From an uncultured Capnocytophaga sp. (GTDB lineage Bacteria; Bacteroidota; Bacteroidia; Flavobacteriales; Flavobacteriaceae), in assembly GCA_915070235.1 (NCBI GenBank), contig CAJZFM010000038.1, positions 1-12,053 on the forward strand: a stretch of 12,053 nt of DNA. Reading direction: 5' to 3'. Position numbers and translations under genes: made by a program. Shown here piece by piece: positions 1 through 5,281 of the stretch (the stretch's first letter is position 1; each line of letters starts with the position of its first letter). Below the pieces are notes generated by a model. That model was given only the letters and a program-made list of their open reading frames with translations, searched no databases and was not told the DNA's origin.

Positions 1-1048
1 TAGCAGGAAAGCTAACAAGCAGCCAACCTTGTGGGTTTTCTATAGGGTCATATACACCCTCTTGTTCTAAGAGTCTGCCTGCCAAGTCCTCCATATGCCA
101 ACGAGTAAAGACCATGAGTTGTTGGCTATCGTTGTGCAAACGTGTGGAGGCTACTGTATCGTACCAGTCGGCCACGTTCTGTCGAATCACGGGCGACCAA
201 GCCGAAGAAGCATCTTTGTACAAGTCGTCCATGATGAGCATATCCACAGGTTCGCCAGTCAAAGAACCACCTACACCTATCGTCTTAAAACTGCCTTGGC
301 AACCTACGATCTCGCACTCATCGGAGTTGCGAGCATAGTTGCGGCTTCTTCTTCCTTGTTCTTGGTAGCTTGCCTGACCTGCGAGGAGCGTTTGTGGAAA
401 CAACTCGTAATAGCGGTCATCGTCCATGATGCGTTGGAGTTCGCGGTTGAACTTGTGTGCCTTGGTTGCGTTGTAGGAGACTATAGCGATACGCTTGTCA
501 GGGTCTTGTCCTAAAACGAAAGCAGGTAGGCGGCGGGTGGCACCTTCGCTCTTGCCGTGCTGGGGCGGCATGGTGATCATCAGTTTTTTGATTTCTCCCA
601 TGGCAAAGCGTGTCAGTACCTCGTAATAAGCGAGGTGAAAAGGCGCAGGAGCAAAAGAAGGGAGCGTACGCTGGGTAAAGGAAAGGAGGTTGGTGTGAGG
701 ACAGGATACGAGTGCTGTGGGGCTAAAAGGCAATCCACCCTTGTTATCGTTGTCTTCATCATCGTCTATATCAGGTTGGGTGAATTGGGGTTGGGCGAAT
801 GAATCATCTACTTCATTTTTGCTGACTTTGCCCCTACAAGTAGGTGTTAAGCATTCGGGCGTTGTTTGGGTAGGTGCTGTTCGCTTTTCATTATTGACTC
901 TTCGCTTTTCACTTCCCCACCCTTCCAAGCGCATAATGATACGGATAGCGGCAATACTGTTATTAACGGTAGGGACAACTGTCTCTCCATTGCTATCCAA
1001 GGGCTCACGACGAGCATATGTCCAAAGTATATCTAAAGCCTCTTCCAT
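1..1048 (-). CDS. Phage terminase large subunit, N-terminal part (runs off left edge)
   Basis: I translated the minus strand from the ATG at 1048; the frame is open to position 1 (349 codons) and continues outside the window. Large terminases are the ATP-driven motors that pump phage DNA into proheads. A Walker A motif, PPQHGKSE, lies at residues 161-168 and a Walker B motif, LIMDD, at 271-275. The TRWH..DLAGRL block typical of this terminase group starts at residue 315. The C-terminal nuclease domain is not in view. About 100 residues precede the usual start of the ATPase domain. They include a helix-like stretch (S-I-A-A-I-R-I-I-M-R-L-E-G-W, about 31-44) and an acidic linker (about 93-101). 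The gene faces away from the chromosomal genes to its right and marks the edge of a phage-derived block. No other phage gene is visible, so whether the prophage is active cannot be judged. Confidence 0.9.
   Translation of the reverse strand, partial: MEEALDILWTYARREPLDSNGETVVPTVNNSIAAIRIIMRLEGWGSEKRRVNNEKRTAPTQTTPECLTPTCRGKVSKNEVDDSFAQPQFTQPDIDDDEDNDNKGGLPFSPTALVSCPHTNLLSFTQRTLPSFAPAPFHLAYYEVLTRFAMGEIKKLMITMPPQHGKSEGATRRLPAFVLGQDPDKRIAIVSYNATKAHKFNRELQRIMDDDRYYELFPQTLLAGQASYQEQGRRSRNYARNSDECEIVGCQGSFKTIGVGGSLTGEPVDMLIMDDLYKDASSAWSPVIRQNVADWYDTVASTRLHNDSQQLMVFTRWHMEDLAGRLLEQEGVYDPIENPQGWLLVSFPA
876..911 (-). repeat. 7-bp-period repeat inside the terminase coding sequence
   Basis: Read on the minus strand from 910 to 876, five heptamers follow each other: GAAAAGC, GAAGAGT, CAATAAT, GAAAAGC, GAACAGC. 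On the plus strand this appears as an 11-base direct repeat, TTCGCTTTTCA, at 880-890 and 901-911, exactly 21 bases apart. It encodes terminase residues 47-58 (E-K-R-R-V-N-N-E-K-R-T-A), directly after the N-terminal helix-like stretch. The period matches that of the intergenic repeats nearby. Confidence 0.55.
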
Positions 1049-1052
1049 AATG

Positions 1053-1080
1053 ATTAATGATTAATGCCAGCAATGATTAA
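1053..1080. repeat. ATTAATG heptamer repeat with a 20-bp module shared with 1705-1724
   Basis: Two tandem ATTAATG units (1053-1059, 1060-1066) are followed by CCAGCA and a further ATTAA-containing unit. The 20 bases at 1055-1074 are identical to 1705-1724, just after the SPOR gene. On the minus strand the repeat reads CATTAAT-like and lies immediately before the terminase start codon, just as CATTAAT units lie immediately before the psd start codon. Confidence 0.8.
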
Positions 1081-1083
1081 TGA

Positions 1084-1146
1084 CTGACAGCTGACCGCTG
1101 ACCACTGACAACTGACTGCTGACTGCTGACAACTGACTACTGACTG
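1084..1146. repeat. Nine tandem CTGACNN heptamers
   Basis: Nine uninterrupted 7-bp units all begin with CTGAC. Their last two bases are AG, CG, CA, AA, TG, TG, AA, TA and TG in order. The fixed five bases with a free dinucleotide indicate a degenerate heptanucleotide repeat, not simple slippage of one unit. It lies between the predicted minus-strand promoter and the start of the terminase gene, so it would be transcribed as part of that gene's 5' leader. Confidence 0.9.
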
Positions 1147-1150
1147 GTTG

Positions 1151-1182
1151 CAAAATTACAACATTTAGGACGGGGAAGTCAA
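1151..1182 (-). promoter_or_regulatory. Predicted Bacteroidota-type promoter for the terminase gene
   Basis: On the minus strand a -7 element TAATTTTG (1158 to 1151) matches TAnnTTTG. A TTG at 1182-1180 lies 21 bases upstream as a possible -33 element. Transcription would run leftward through the CTGACNN array into the terminase gene. This is a consensus match only, in an AT-rich region. Confidence 0.45.
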
Positions 1183-1236
1183 GGAAAAGAGGGGCGAGAA
1201 GTAAGAATTTATACAATAAAAAATGGTGTTAAGTAT

Positions 1237-1271
1237 TTAACAGTAGTCAGTAGTCAGAAGTCAGAGGACAG
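1237..1271. repeat. Inverted-orientation heptamers (NNGTCAG)
   Basis: Units TAGTCAG (1244-1250), TAGTCAG (1251-1257), AAGTCAG (1258-1264) and the variant AGGACAG (1265-1271), preceded by TTAACAG (1237-1243), are the reverse complement of the CTGACNN family at 1084-1146. The 11 bases at 1247-1257 are perfectly complementary to 1133-1143, so the two arrays could pair across about 100 bases. Nothing gene-like was seen between the arrays (1147-1236) apart from the predicted promoter. Confidence 0.8.
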
Positions 1272-1322
1272 TAGTTGAAAAAAATTAGAAAAATGTAAAT
1301 AGAGTGTTTGAGAAAAAAGTTG

Positions 1323-1330
1323 TATATTTG
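1323..1330 (+). promoter_or_regulatory. TAnnTTTG -7 element upstream of the SPOR gene
   Basis: TATATTTG followed by CCCC lies 20 bases before the ATG at 1351 and matches the Bacteroidota -7 consensus TAnnTTTG. A TTTG at 1307-1310 is too close for a standard -33 element and no better one was found. The TTTGCCCC sequence is shared with the element at 8647-8658. It probably drives the long plus-strand operon that starts at 1351. Confidence 0.6.
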
Positions 1331-1350
1331 CCCCTAAAAATCATTAGTTA

Positions 1351-1707
1351 ATGAAAAGGACTTGTTTTATAGCGACTATAGGCCTACTCCTTTGGGGACA
1401 GTATGCCATAGGACAACAGATGAAAATCAATCAAAGCCAGCAGATTAAAGATCTTATGGAGGTGAAAAAAGAATTTGGTCAGCAGGAAAAAACTTACCAA
1501 ATCCAGATATATAACGGCACTATCAACGAGGCAAATGAGGAGATCAAGCGTGCCTCTGGAAAGTACTCTTATCCATGTTTTTTGGCCTTTGAAACCCCTA
1601 ACTACAAGGTGCGTATGGGGCAATTCCGTACCCGTTTGGAAGCGGAAAAAGCCCTTACTAAGGTTAAAAATACATATCCAGCAGCTTTTGTGATAGCACC
1701 TTACTAA
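1351..1707 (+). CDS. Secreted or periplasmic SPOR-domain protein
   Basis: A 118-residue protein with a short basic N-terminus, a hydrophobic stretch at about 4-20 and a probable signal-peptidase site near residue 21 (A-I-G-Q). Residues about 47-118 form a SPOR domain: the Y-x-I-Q-I-Y strand, the P-N-Y-K-V-R-M-G-Q-F core, the helix R-T-R-L-E-A-E-K-A-L and the final strand A-A-F-V-I. SPOR domains bind glycan strands of peptidoglycan that lack stem peptides. Here the domain makes up nearly the whole mature protein, so it is probably a periplasmic wall-binding module; the partner is unknown. It has its own promoter-like element and precedes psd by 77 bases without an obvious terminator, so it may head the operon. 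The stop codon is inside the shared 20-bp repeat module. Confidence 0.85.
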   Translation: MKRTCFIATIGLLLWGQYAIGQQMKINQSQQIKDLMEVKKEFGQQEKTYQIQIYNGTINEANEEIKRASGKYSYPCFLAFETPNYKVRMGQFRTRLEAEKALTKVKNTYPAAFVIAPY

Positions 1708-1741
1708 TGATTAATGCCAGCAATAATGCCATTAATCATTA
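1705..1741. repeat. 12-bp perfect inverted repeat after the SPOR gene
   Basis: TAATGATTAATG at 1705-1716 is the exact reverse complement of CATTAATCATTA at 1730-1741, with a 13-base loop. The left arm contains the SPOR stop codon. The stem is AT-rich and no T-tract follows, so it is not a standard terminator. It could act as an mRNA 3'-end or processing structure between the SPOR and psd genes. Confidence 0.7.
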
Positions 1742-1780
1742 ACCATTAATCATTAACCATTAAAACCATTAATCATTAAT
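1730..1780. repeat. CATTAAY heptamer array in the psd leader
   Basis: Heptamers CATTAAT, CATTAAC, CATTAAT, CATTAAC and CATTAAA run without a gap from 1730 to 1764. After two extra bases, two CATTAAT units follow at 1767-1780. The array ends four bases before the psd start codon, where a ribosome binding site would normally lie, and no Shine-Dalgarno sequence is present. Confidence 0.85.
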
Positions 1781-1784
1781 AAAA

Positions 1785-2444
1785 ATGTTTTACAAAGCAC
1801 ATAGAGAAGGAGCGAAGATTATTTTGGTAAGTACCATTATAGCAGCGCTACTTTTCATACTTATAGACCAGTTTGTTGGGATAGAATGGCTTAGAATCGC
1901 CCTTATGCTGGTGGTTTTGGTCTTTTTTATCCTTATCCTACAGTTTTTTAGGAATCCGAAGCGTCAGGCGCCTGTGAATCCTAATCATATCCTTTCCTCG
2001 GTAGATGGGAAGGTAGTAGTTATAGAGGAAGTAGAAGAGAATGAGTACTTTAAGGACAAGCGTCGTATGATCTCAGTGTTCATGTCGCCCCTGAATGTAC
2101 ATGTTACCCGCTATCCTATGAGTGGGCGAGTGGTCTATAGCAAGTACCATCCAGGGAAATACTTGGTGGCATGGCACCCTAAGGCCTCCGAAGAAAACGA
2201 ACGTACTACGGTGGTGATTGAAAATGAGCAGTTTGGAAAAGTCCTCTACCGACAAATAGCAGGAGCCTTGGCCAAACGCATTGTCAATTATGCCAAGGAA
2301 GGCGATATGGCTGTACAAGGTGCTGATGCGGGCTTTATCAAGTTTGGCTCACGTGTGGATATCTATCTGCCGCTGTCGGCTAAGGTGAAGGTTACCCTTG
2401 GGCAGAAAGTGAAGGGAGCCATAGATATCATAGCGGAGGTATAG
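1785..2444 (+). CDS. psd: Phosphatidylserine decarboxylase proenzyme, short type
   Basis: Converts phosphatidylserine to phosphatidylethanolamine, the last step of PE synthesis, at the inner membrane. At 219 residues it fits the short bacterial/archaeal Psd class. One or two N-terminal membrane segments lie at about 12-31 and 36-55. The catalytic domain follows, with S-S-V-D-G (Asp74), N-V-H-V (His106) and Y-H-P-G (His122). The self-cleavage site is F-G-S at 187-189, where Ser189 should become the pyruvoyl group after Gly188-Ser189 cleavage. These residues fit the Asp-His-Ser self-processing scheme known for Psd. It ends two bases before the mutY start codon, and the mutY ribosome binding site lies inside its last codons, so the two are probably translationally linked. 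Confidence 0.95.
   Translation: MFYKAHREGAKIILVSTIIAALLFILIDQFVGIEWLRIALMLVVLVFFILILQFFRNPKRQAPVNPNHILSSVDGKVVVIEEVEENEYFKDKRRMISVFMSPLNVHVTRYPMSGRVVYSKYHPGKYLVAWHPKASEENERTTVVIENEQFGKVLYRQIAGALAKRIVNYAKEGDMAVQGADAGFIKFGSRVDIYLPLSAKVKVTLGQKVKGAIDIIAEV
2435..2440 (+). promoter_or_regulatory. Shine-Dalgarno site deciding the TTG start of mutY
   Basis: GGAGGT ends six bases before the TTG at 2447, inside the last codons of psd. It is a near-perfect anti-16S match, rare among the genes of this window, and supports TTG as the mutY start; no in-frame ATG is available nearby. Confidence 0.7.
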
Positions 2445-2446
2445 CC

Positions 2447-3499
2447 TTGGAAGAAGCACTATTTGCCGATTTCTCGGTCATACTCTGTCGTTGGTATGCT
2501 GCCCATAAGCGAGATTTGCCATGGCGAGGAGAGCCGAACCCTTATTATGTATGGCTCTCTGAGATTATCCTGCAACAGACAAGGGTCAGTCAAGGGCTGC
2601 CGTATTACTTGAATTTTGTAGAGCAGTTTCCCTCCGTAGCCGATTTGGCCAATGCCCCCGAAGAGAAAGTCCTCAAGGTATGGCAGGGCCTGGGCTACTA
2701 TTCCAGAGCAAGGAACCTGCAACAGGCAGCCCAGTATATCATGCGAGAGTTGGGCGGCGTATTCCCAACCACCTATGAGGGCTTGCTTGCACTCAAGGGT
2801 GTGGGTGACTATACGGCCAGTGCTGTAGCCTCGATTTGCTATAATGAAGCCAAGGCCGTGGTAGATGGCAATGTATATAGGGTGCTGAGCCGTATTTTTG
2901 ATATAGAAACACCTATCAATACCACCGAAGGGGTGAAGTACTTTAGGGAATTGGCCTACCAGCTGTTAGACAAAGAGCGGGCAGGGGAGTACAACCAAGC
3001 CCTTATGGAGTTCGGCGCTCTCCAGTGCAAGCCACAATCGCCTGATTGTAAGAGCTGTGTGATGCAATCCAAGTGCCTAGCCTATCACAGAGGCAAGGTG
3101 GAGCAACTTCCTGTAAAGTTGCCTAAGATAAAGATACGTCATCGTTATTTTCACTATTGTGTGCTTACCGATACATGCGGATACACACAAGTGCAGAGGC
3201 GAGGCGAGAGAGATATATGGCATGGGCTTTATGAATTTCCTTTGTTGGAAACTCCGACAGCTCTCTCACAGGAGGAAGTTTTGGCTTTGCTCAAGGAGAA
3301 ATACCCCAAAGCAGAAGCCATAGCCTACTCCAAGCAAACCTATATACACAAGCTCACCCACCAGCATTTGCATGTGTCGTTTTGGCATATAACCTTGGCA
3401 GAAACCCTTACAGAAGGGATTCCTTTTGTGGAATTGAAACAGTACCCGATGCCAGTAGTAATACAAAAATATATTAATAATGAACGGAACTTTAAATAA
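2447..3499 (+). CDS. mutY: Adenine DNA glycosylase MutY
   Basis: Removes adenine mispaired with 8-oxoguanine in base-excision repair. The 350-residue protein begins at TTG, backed by a Shine-Dalgarno site. The opening region has the MutY signature L-P-W-R (24-27) and L-S-E-I-I-L-Q-Q-T (37-45), with catalytic Glu39. The helix-hairpin-helix is L-K-G-V-G-D-Y-T-A (116-124) and the catalytic Asp140 is in V-V-D-G-N-V. The [4Fe-4S] loop has Cys194, Cys201, Cys204 and Cys210 with C-x6-C-x2-C-x5-C spacing. Residues about 230-345 form the NUDIX-like domain that reads 8-oxoG. It overlaps ssb by 20 bases. The mutY-ssb-gldE-gldD order is known from gliding flavobacteria, while psd directly before mutY may be a lineage feature. 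Confidence 0.96.
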   Translation: MEEALFADFSVILCRWYAAHKRDLPWRGEPNPYYVWLSEIILQQTRVSQGLPYYLNFVEQFPSVADLANAPEEKVLKVWQGLGYYSRARNLQQAAQYIMRELGGVFPTTYEGLLALKGVGDYTASAVASICYNEAKAVVDGNVYRVLSRIFDIETPINTTEGVKYFRELAYQLLDKERAGEYNQALMEFGALQCKPQSPDCKSCVMQSKCLAYHRGKVEQLPVKLPKIKIRHRYFHYCVLTDTCGYTQVQRRGERDIWHGLYEFPLLETPTALSQEEVLALLKEKYPKAEAIAYSKQTYIHKLTHQHLHVSFWHITLAETLTEGIPFVELKQYPMPVVIQKYINNERNFK

Positions 3500-3911
3500 A
3501 GTCATGCTGATCGGTCGCTTAGGAAGCGATGTGAAACTCACTTATTTTGAGAAAGATAGCTGTGTGGGACAAGTATCCTTGGCCACCGATGACACCTATA
3601 CCGATAAGGCCACCCAGCAGAAGGTGGAAAACACCCAGTGGCATAATCTTGTATTTAACAACAAGTTGGCCGAGTTGGTAGCCAAATACGTTAAGAAAGG
3701 GGATCTGCTCTATGTAGAAGGAAGGCTGCGTACCCGACAATATCAGGCACAGGACGGCTCCACCCGCTATGTTACTGAAATTGTAGTTGCAGATGTTAAT
3801 TTTCTGACCCCTAAGAAAGTAACCCCACAAGAGGGAACCGCACCCCAAGGAGCAGTCAATACTCCCCAAGAGGCAGCACAGACGTCTCAAGAGGTGACCG
3901 ATACCCATTAA
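3480..3911 (+). CDS. ssb: Single-stranded DNA-binding protein lacking its acidic tip
   Basis: Binds and protects single-stranded DNA during replication and repair. Residues 1-110 form the OB fold: N-K-V-M-L-I-G-R-L-G-x-D (6-17), the W-H-N-L core with Trp54, the K-G-D-L-L-Y-V-E-G-R-L strand (73-83) and a final strand ending N-F-L-T. Residues 111-143 are a Pro/Gln/Thr-rich linker. The protein ends E-V-T-D-T-H at TAA 3909-3911, so the conserved acidic C-terminus that recruits partner proteins is absent. Directly after this stop, in the same frame, the DNA reads R-E-E-G-L-P-F-stop (3912-3935), which resembles that missing tip. The gene may therefore carry a nonsense change, a sequencing error or a readthrough stop. 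It overlaps mutY by 20 bases. Confidence 0.95.
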   Translation: MNGTLNKVMLIGRLGSDVKLTYFEKDSCVGQVSLATDDTYTDKATQQKVENTQWHNLVFNNKLAELVAKYVKKGDLLYVEGRLRTRQYQAQDGSTRYVTEIVVADVNFLTPKKVTPQEGTAPQGAVNTPQEAAQTSQEVTDTH

Positions 3912-3935
3912 CGGGAAGAAGGGCTACCCTTCTAA
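3912..3935 (+). other. In-frame SSB-tip-like codons after the ssb stop
   Basis: Seven codons plus a second TAA follow the ssb stop without a frame change: CGG GAA GAA GGG CTA CCC, then TTC and TAA. They encode R-E-E-G-L-P-F. Two acidic residues followed by L-P-F at the extreme end fit the SSB acidic-tip pattern (D-D-x-I/L-P-F). Confidence 0.7.
3917..3933 (+). other. Perfect 7-bp hairpin just after the ssb stop
   Basis: AGAAGGG (3917-3923) pairs fully with CCCTTCT (3927-3933) around the loop CTA. It starts five bases after the TAA at 3911. No T-tract follows, so it is not a standard intrinsic terminator. It could be an mRNA stability or attenuation element, or could influence events at the stop codon. 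Confidence 0.65.
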
Positions 3936-3941
3936 ACGAAA

Positions 3942-3962
3942 AAGGACACTCGTGAAGTCCTT
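3942..3962 (+). other. Second hairpin between ssb and gldE
   Basis: AAGGAC (3942-3947) pairs with GTCCTT (3957-3962) around a nine-base loop; an alternative CAC/GTG pairing is possible inside it. Only short T-runs follow. With the preceding hairpin it fills most of the 74 bases between the ssb stop and the gldE start, so partial termination or mRNA processing is possible here. Confidence 0.5.
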
Positions 3963-3985
3963 ATTGTATAACTAAACATTTAATT

Positions 3986-5281
3986 TTGGATACAGAATCG
4001 TCGATACTCCAATCATTAACCCCCTCTACGGTGGATTTGCTCATTAGAGCGCTTATTTTTATACTGCTTTTGGCTTGTTCTGCCCTTATATCGGGATCAG
4101 AGACAGCCTTATTTTCACTATCCTCAACCGAAGTGGAAGAGGAAGAGCAGAAGGATAGCAGTTCGCTTATAGTACAACTGCTCAAGCGGCCACAGAAACT
4201 ATTGGCCACCTTGCTCATAGCCAATAACTTGGTCAATTTGTCCATCGTTTTGGTCTTTGACCCCTTGGGAGATTTCCTTTTTGGAGGTATGAACGAGTGG
4301 GTTAGGGCAATCTTTGAGGTGGGTATCCTTACTTTTGTCATACTCCTTTGTGGGGAAATCCTGCCGAAGATATACGCCAATCGCAACAACCTTGTCTTTG
4401 CCCGACGAGTAGCGCCTATTATCAAGGTCTTGGATCTATGCTTGACCCCAGTGAGTGCTATAATGACCCTATTTACAAGCTTTATCAATGATAAGCTGCA
4501 TAGGAGTTCCTCTATTTCAGTGGGGCAACTCTCTCAAGCATTAGAGCTTACCTCGCAGGAGGACACCACTCGTGAGGAGCATAAAATTCTCTCAGGTATT
4601 GTTTCCTTTGGTAATACCGATATACGAGCCGTCATGCACCCGCGTATAGATATATCGGCTATAGATGAGACGATGAGCTACCGAGAAGTGTTGGCTTTTA
4701 TTCAGGAAAATGGATATTCCAGAGTACCTGTATATCGGGACAATATAGATAATATCACAGGAATTATCTATGCCAAAGACCTCTTACCTTATTTAGATGA
4801 GGAGGATTTTGACTGGAAGCGAATCAAGCGAAAGGCCTTTTTTGTACCTGATAACAAGAAGCTCGATGACCTATTAGCAGAATTTCAGCAGAGGAAAATC
4901 CACTTGGCCATAGTGGTAGATGAGTATGGAGGCACTTTAGGAGTGGTAACCCTTGAAGATGTCATAGAGGAGATCGTAGGGGAAATCAGTGATGAGTACG
5001 ATGCAGAAGATACCTTCTACACCAAGTTGGACGAGAACAACTTCCTTTTTGACGGCAAAACAGCCCTGAAGGATTTCTACCGAGTACTTGCTGTGCCAGA
5101 GGACGTTGAGGAGCATTTTGAGAAGATACGTGGGGAAAGTGAGACGCTTGCGGGCTTCCTCTTGGAGCTTATTGAGGCTTTCCCTGAGAAAAAACAAGTG
5201 ATACCCTTTGAAAACTATACCTTTACCATAGAAGATATAGATAGAAAACGAATCAAACAGCTAAAAGTAACCATCAAATGA
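3986..5281 (+). CDS. gldE: Gliding-motility protein GldE (CNNM/CBS/CorC-type membrane protein)
   Basis: GldE belongs to the gliding/type IX secretion set of flavobacteria, and genetic work in Flavobacterium links it to GldD. The 431-residue protein starts with a DUF21/CNNM membrane domain: hydrophobic segments at about 18-40, 70-92, 105-125 and 140-165, with the S-G-S-E-T-A-L-F-S motif at 36-44. Two CBS domains follow (about 210-268 and 285-335), the second ending in the family hallmark V-D-E-Y-G-G-T-L-G-V-V-T-L-E-D at 311-325. A CorC_HlyC domain lies at about 350-428. The fold resembles Mg/Co transport-linked CorC and haemolysin-like proteins, but the molecular job in gliding is unsettled. 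The start is probably TTG at 3986; the first in-frame ATG is at residue 102 and would remove membrane segments. It overlaps gldD by the ATGA at 5278-5281. Confidence 0.92.
   Translation: MDTESSILQSLTPSTVDLLIRALIFILLLACSALISGSETALFSLSSTEVEEEEQKDSSSLIVQLLKRPQKLLATLLIANNLVNLSIVLVFDPLGDFLFGGMNEWVRAIFEVGILTFVILLCGEILPKIYANRNNLVFARRVAPIIKVLDLCLTPVSAIMTLFTSFINDKLHRSSSISVGQLSQALELTSQEDTTREEHKILSGIVSFGNTDIRAVMHPRIDISAIDETMSYREVLAFIQENGYSRVPVYRDNIDNITGIIYAKDLLPYLDEEDFDWKRIKRKAFFVPDNKKLDDLLAEFQQRKIHLAIVVDEYGGTLGVVTLEDVIEEIVGEISDEYDAEDTFYTKLDENNFLFDGKTALKDFYRVLAVPEDVEEHFEKIRGESETLAGFLLELIEAFPEKKQVIPFENYTFTIEDIDRKRIKQLKVTIK

Noticed and set aside
95-1064. Several plus-strand open frames (95-514, 114-338, 557-802, 717-1064)
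   Set aside because: They lie opposite a continuous minus-strand frame with clear terminase motifs, and none shows protein-family features.
1084-1271. CRISPR array
   Set aside because: Units are 7 bp with no spacers and no cas genes are visible; this is a tandem short repeat.
3981-3988. TAATTTTG as a promoter -7 element for gldE
   Set aside because: It overlaps the TTG start codon, no -33 element is present, and the next in-frame ATG would remove membrane segments. Most likely a chance match.
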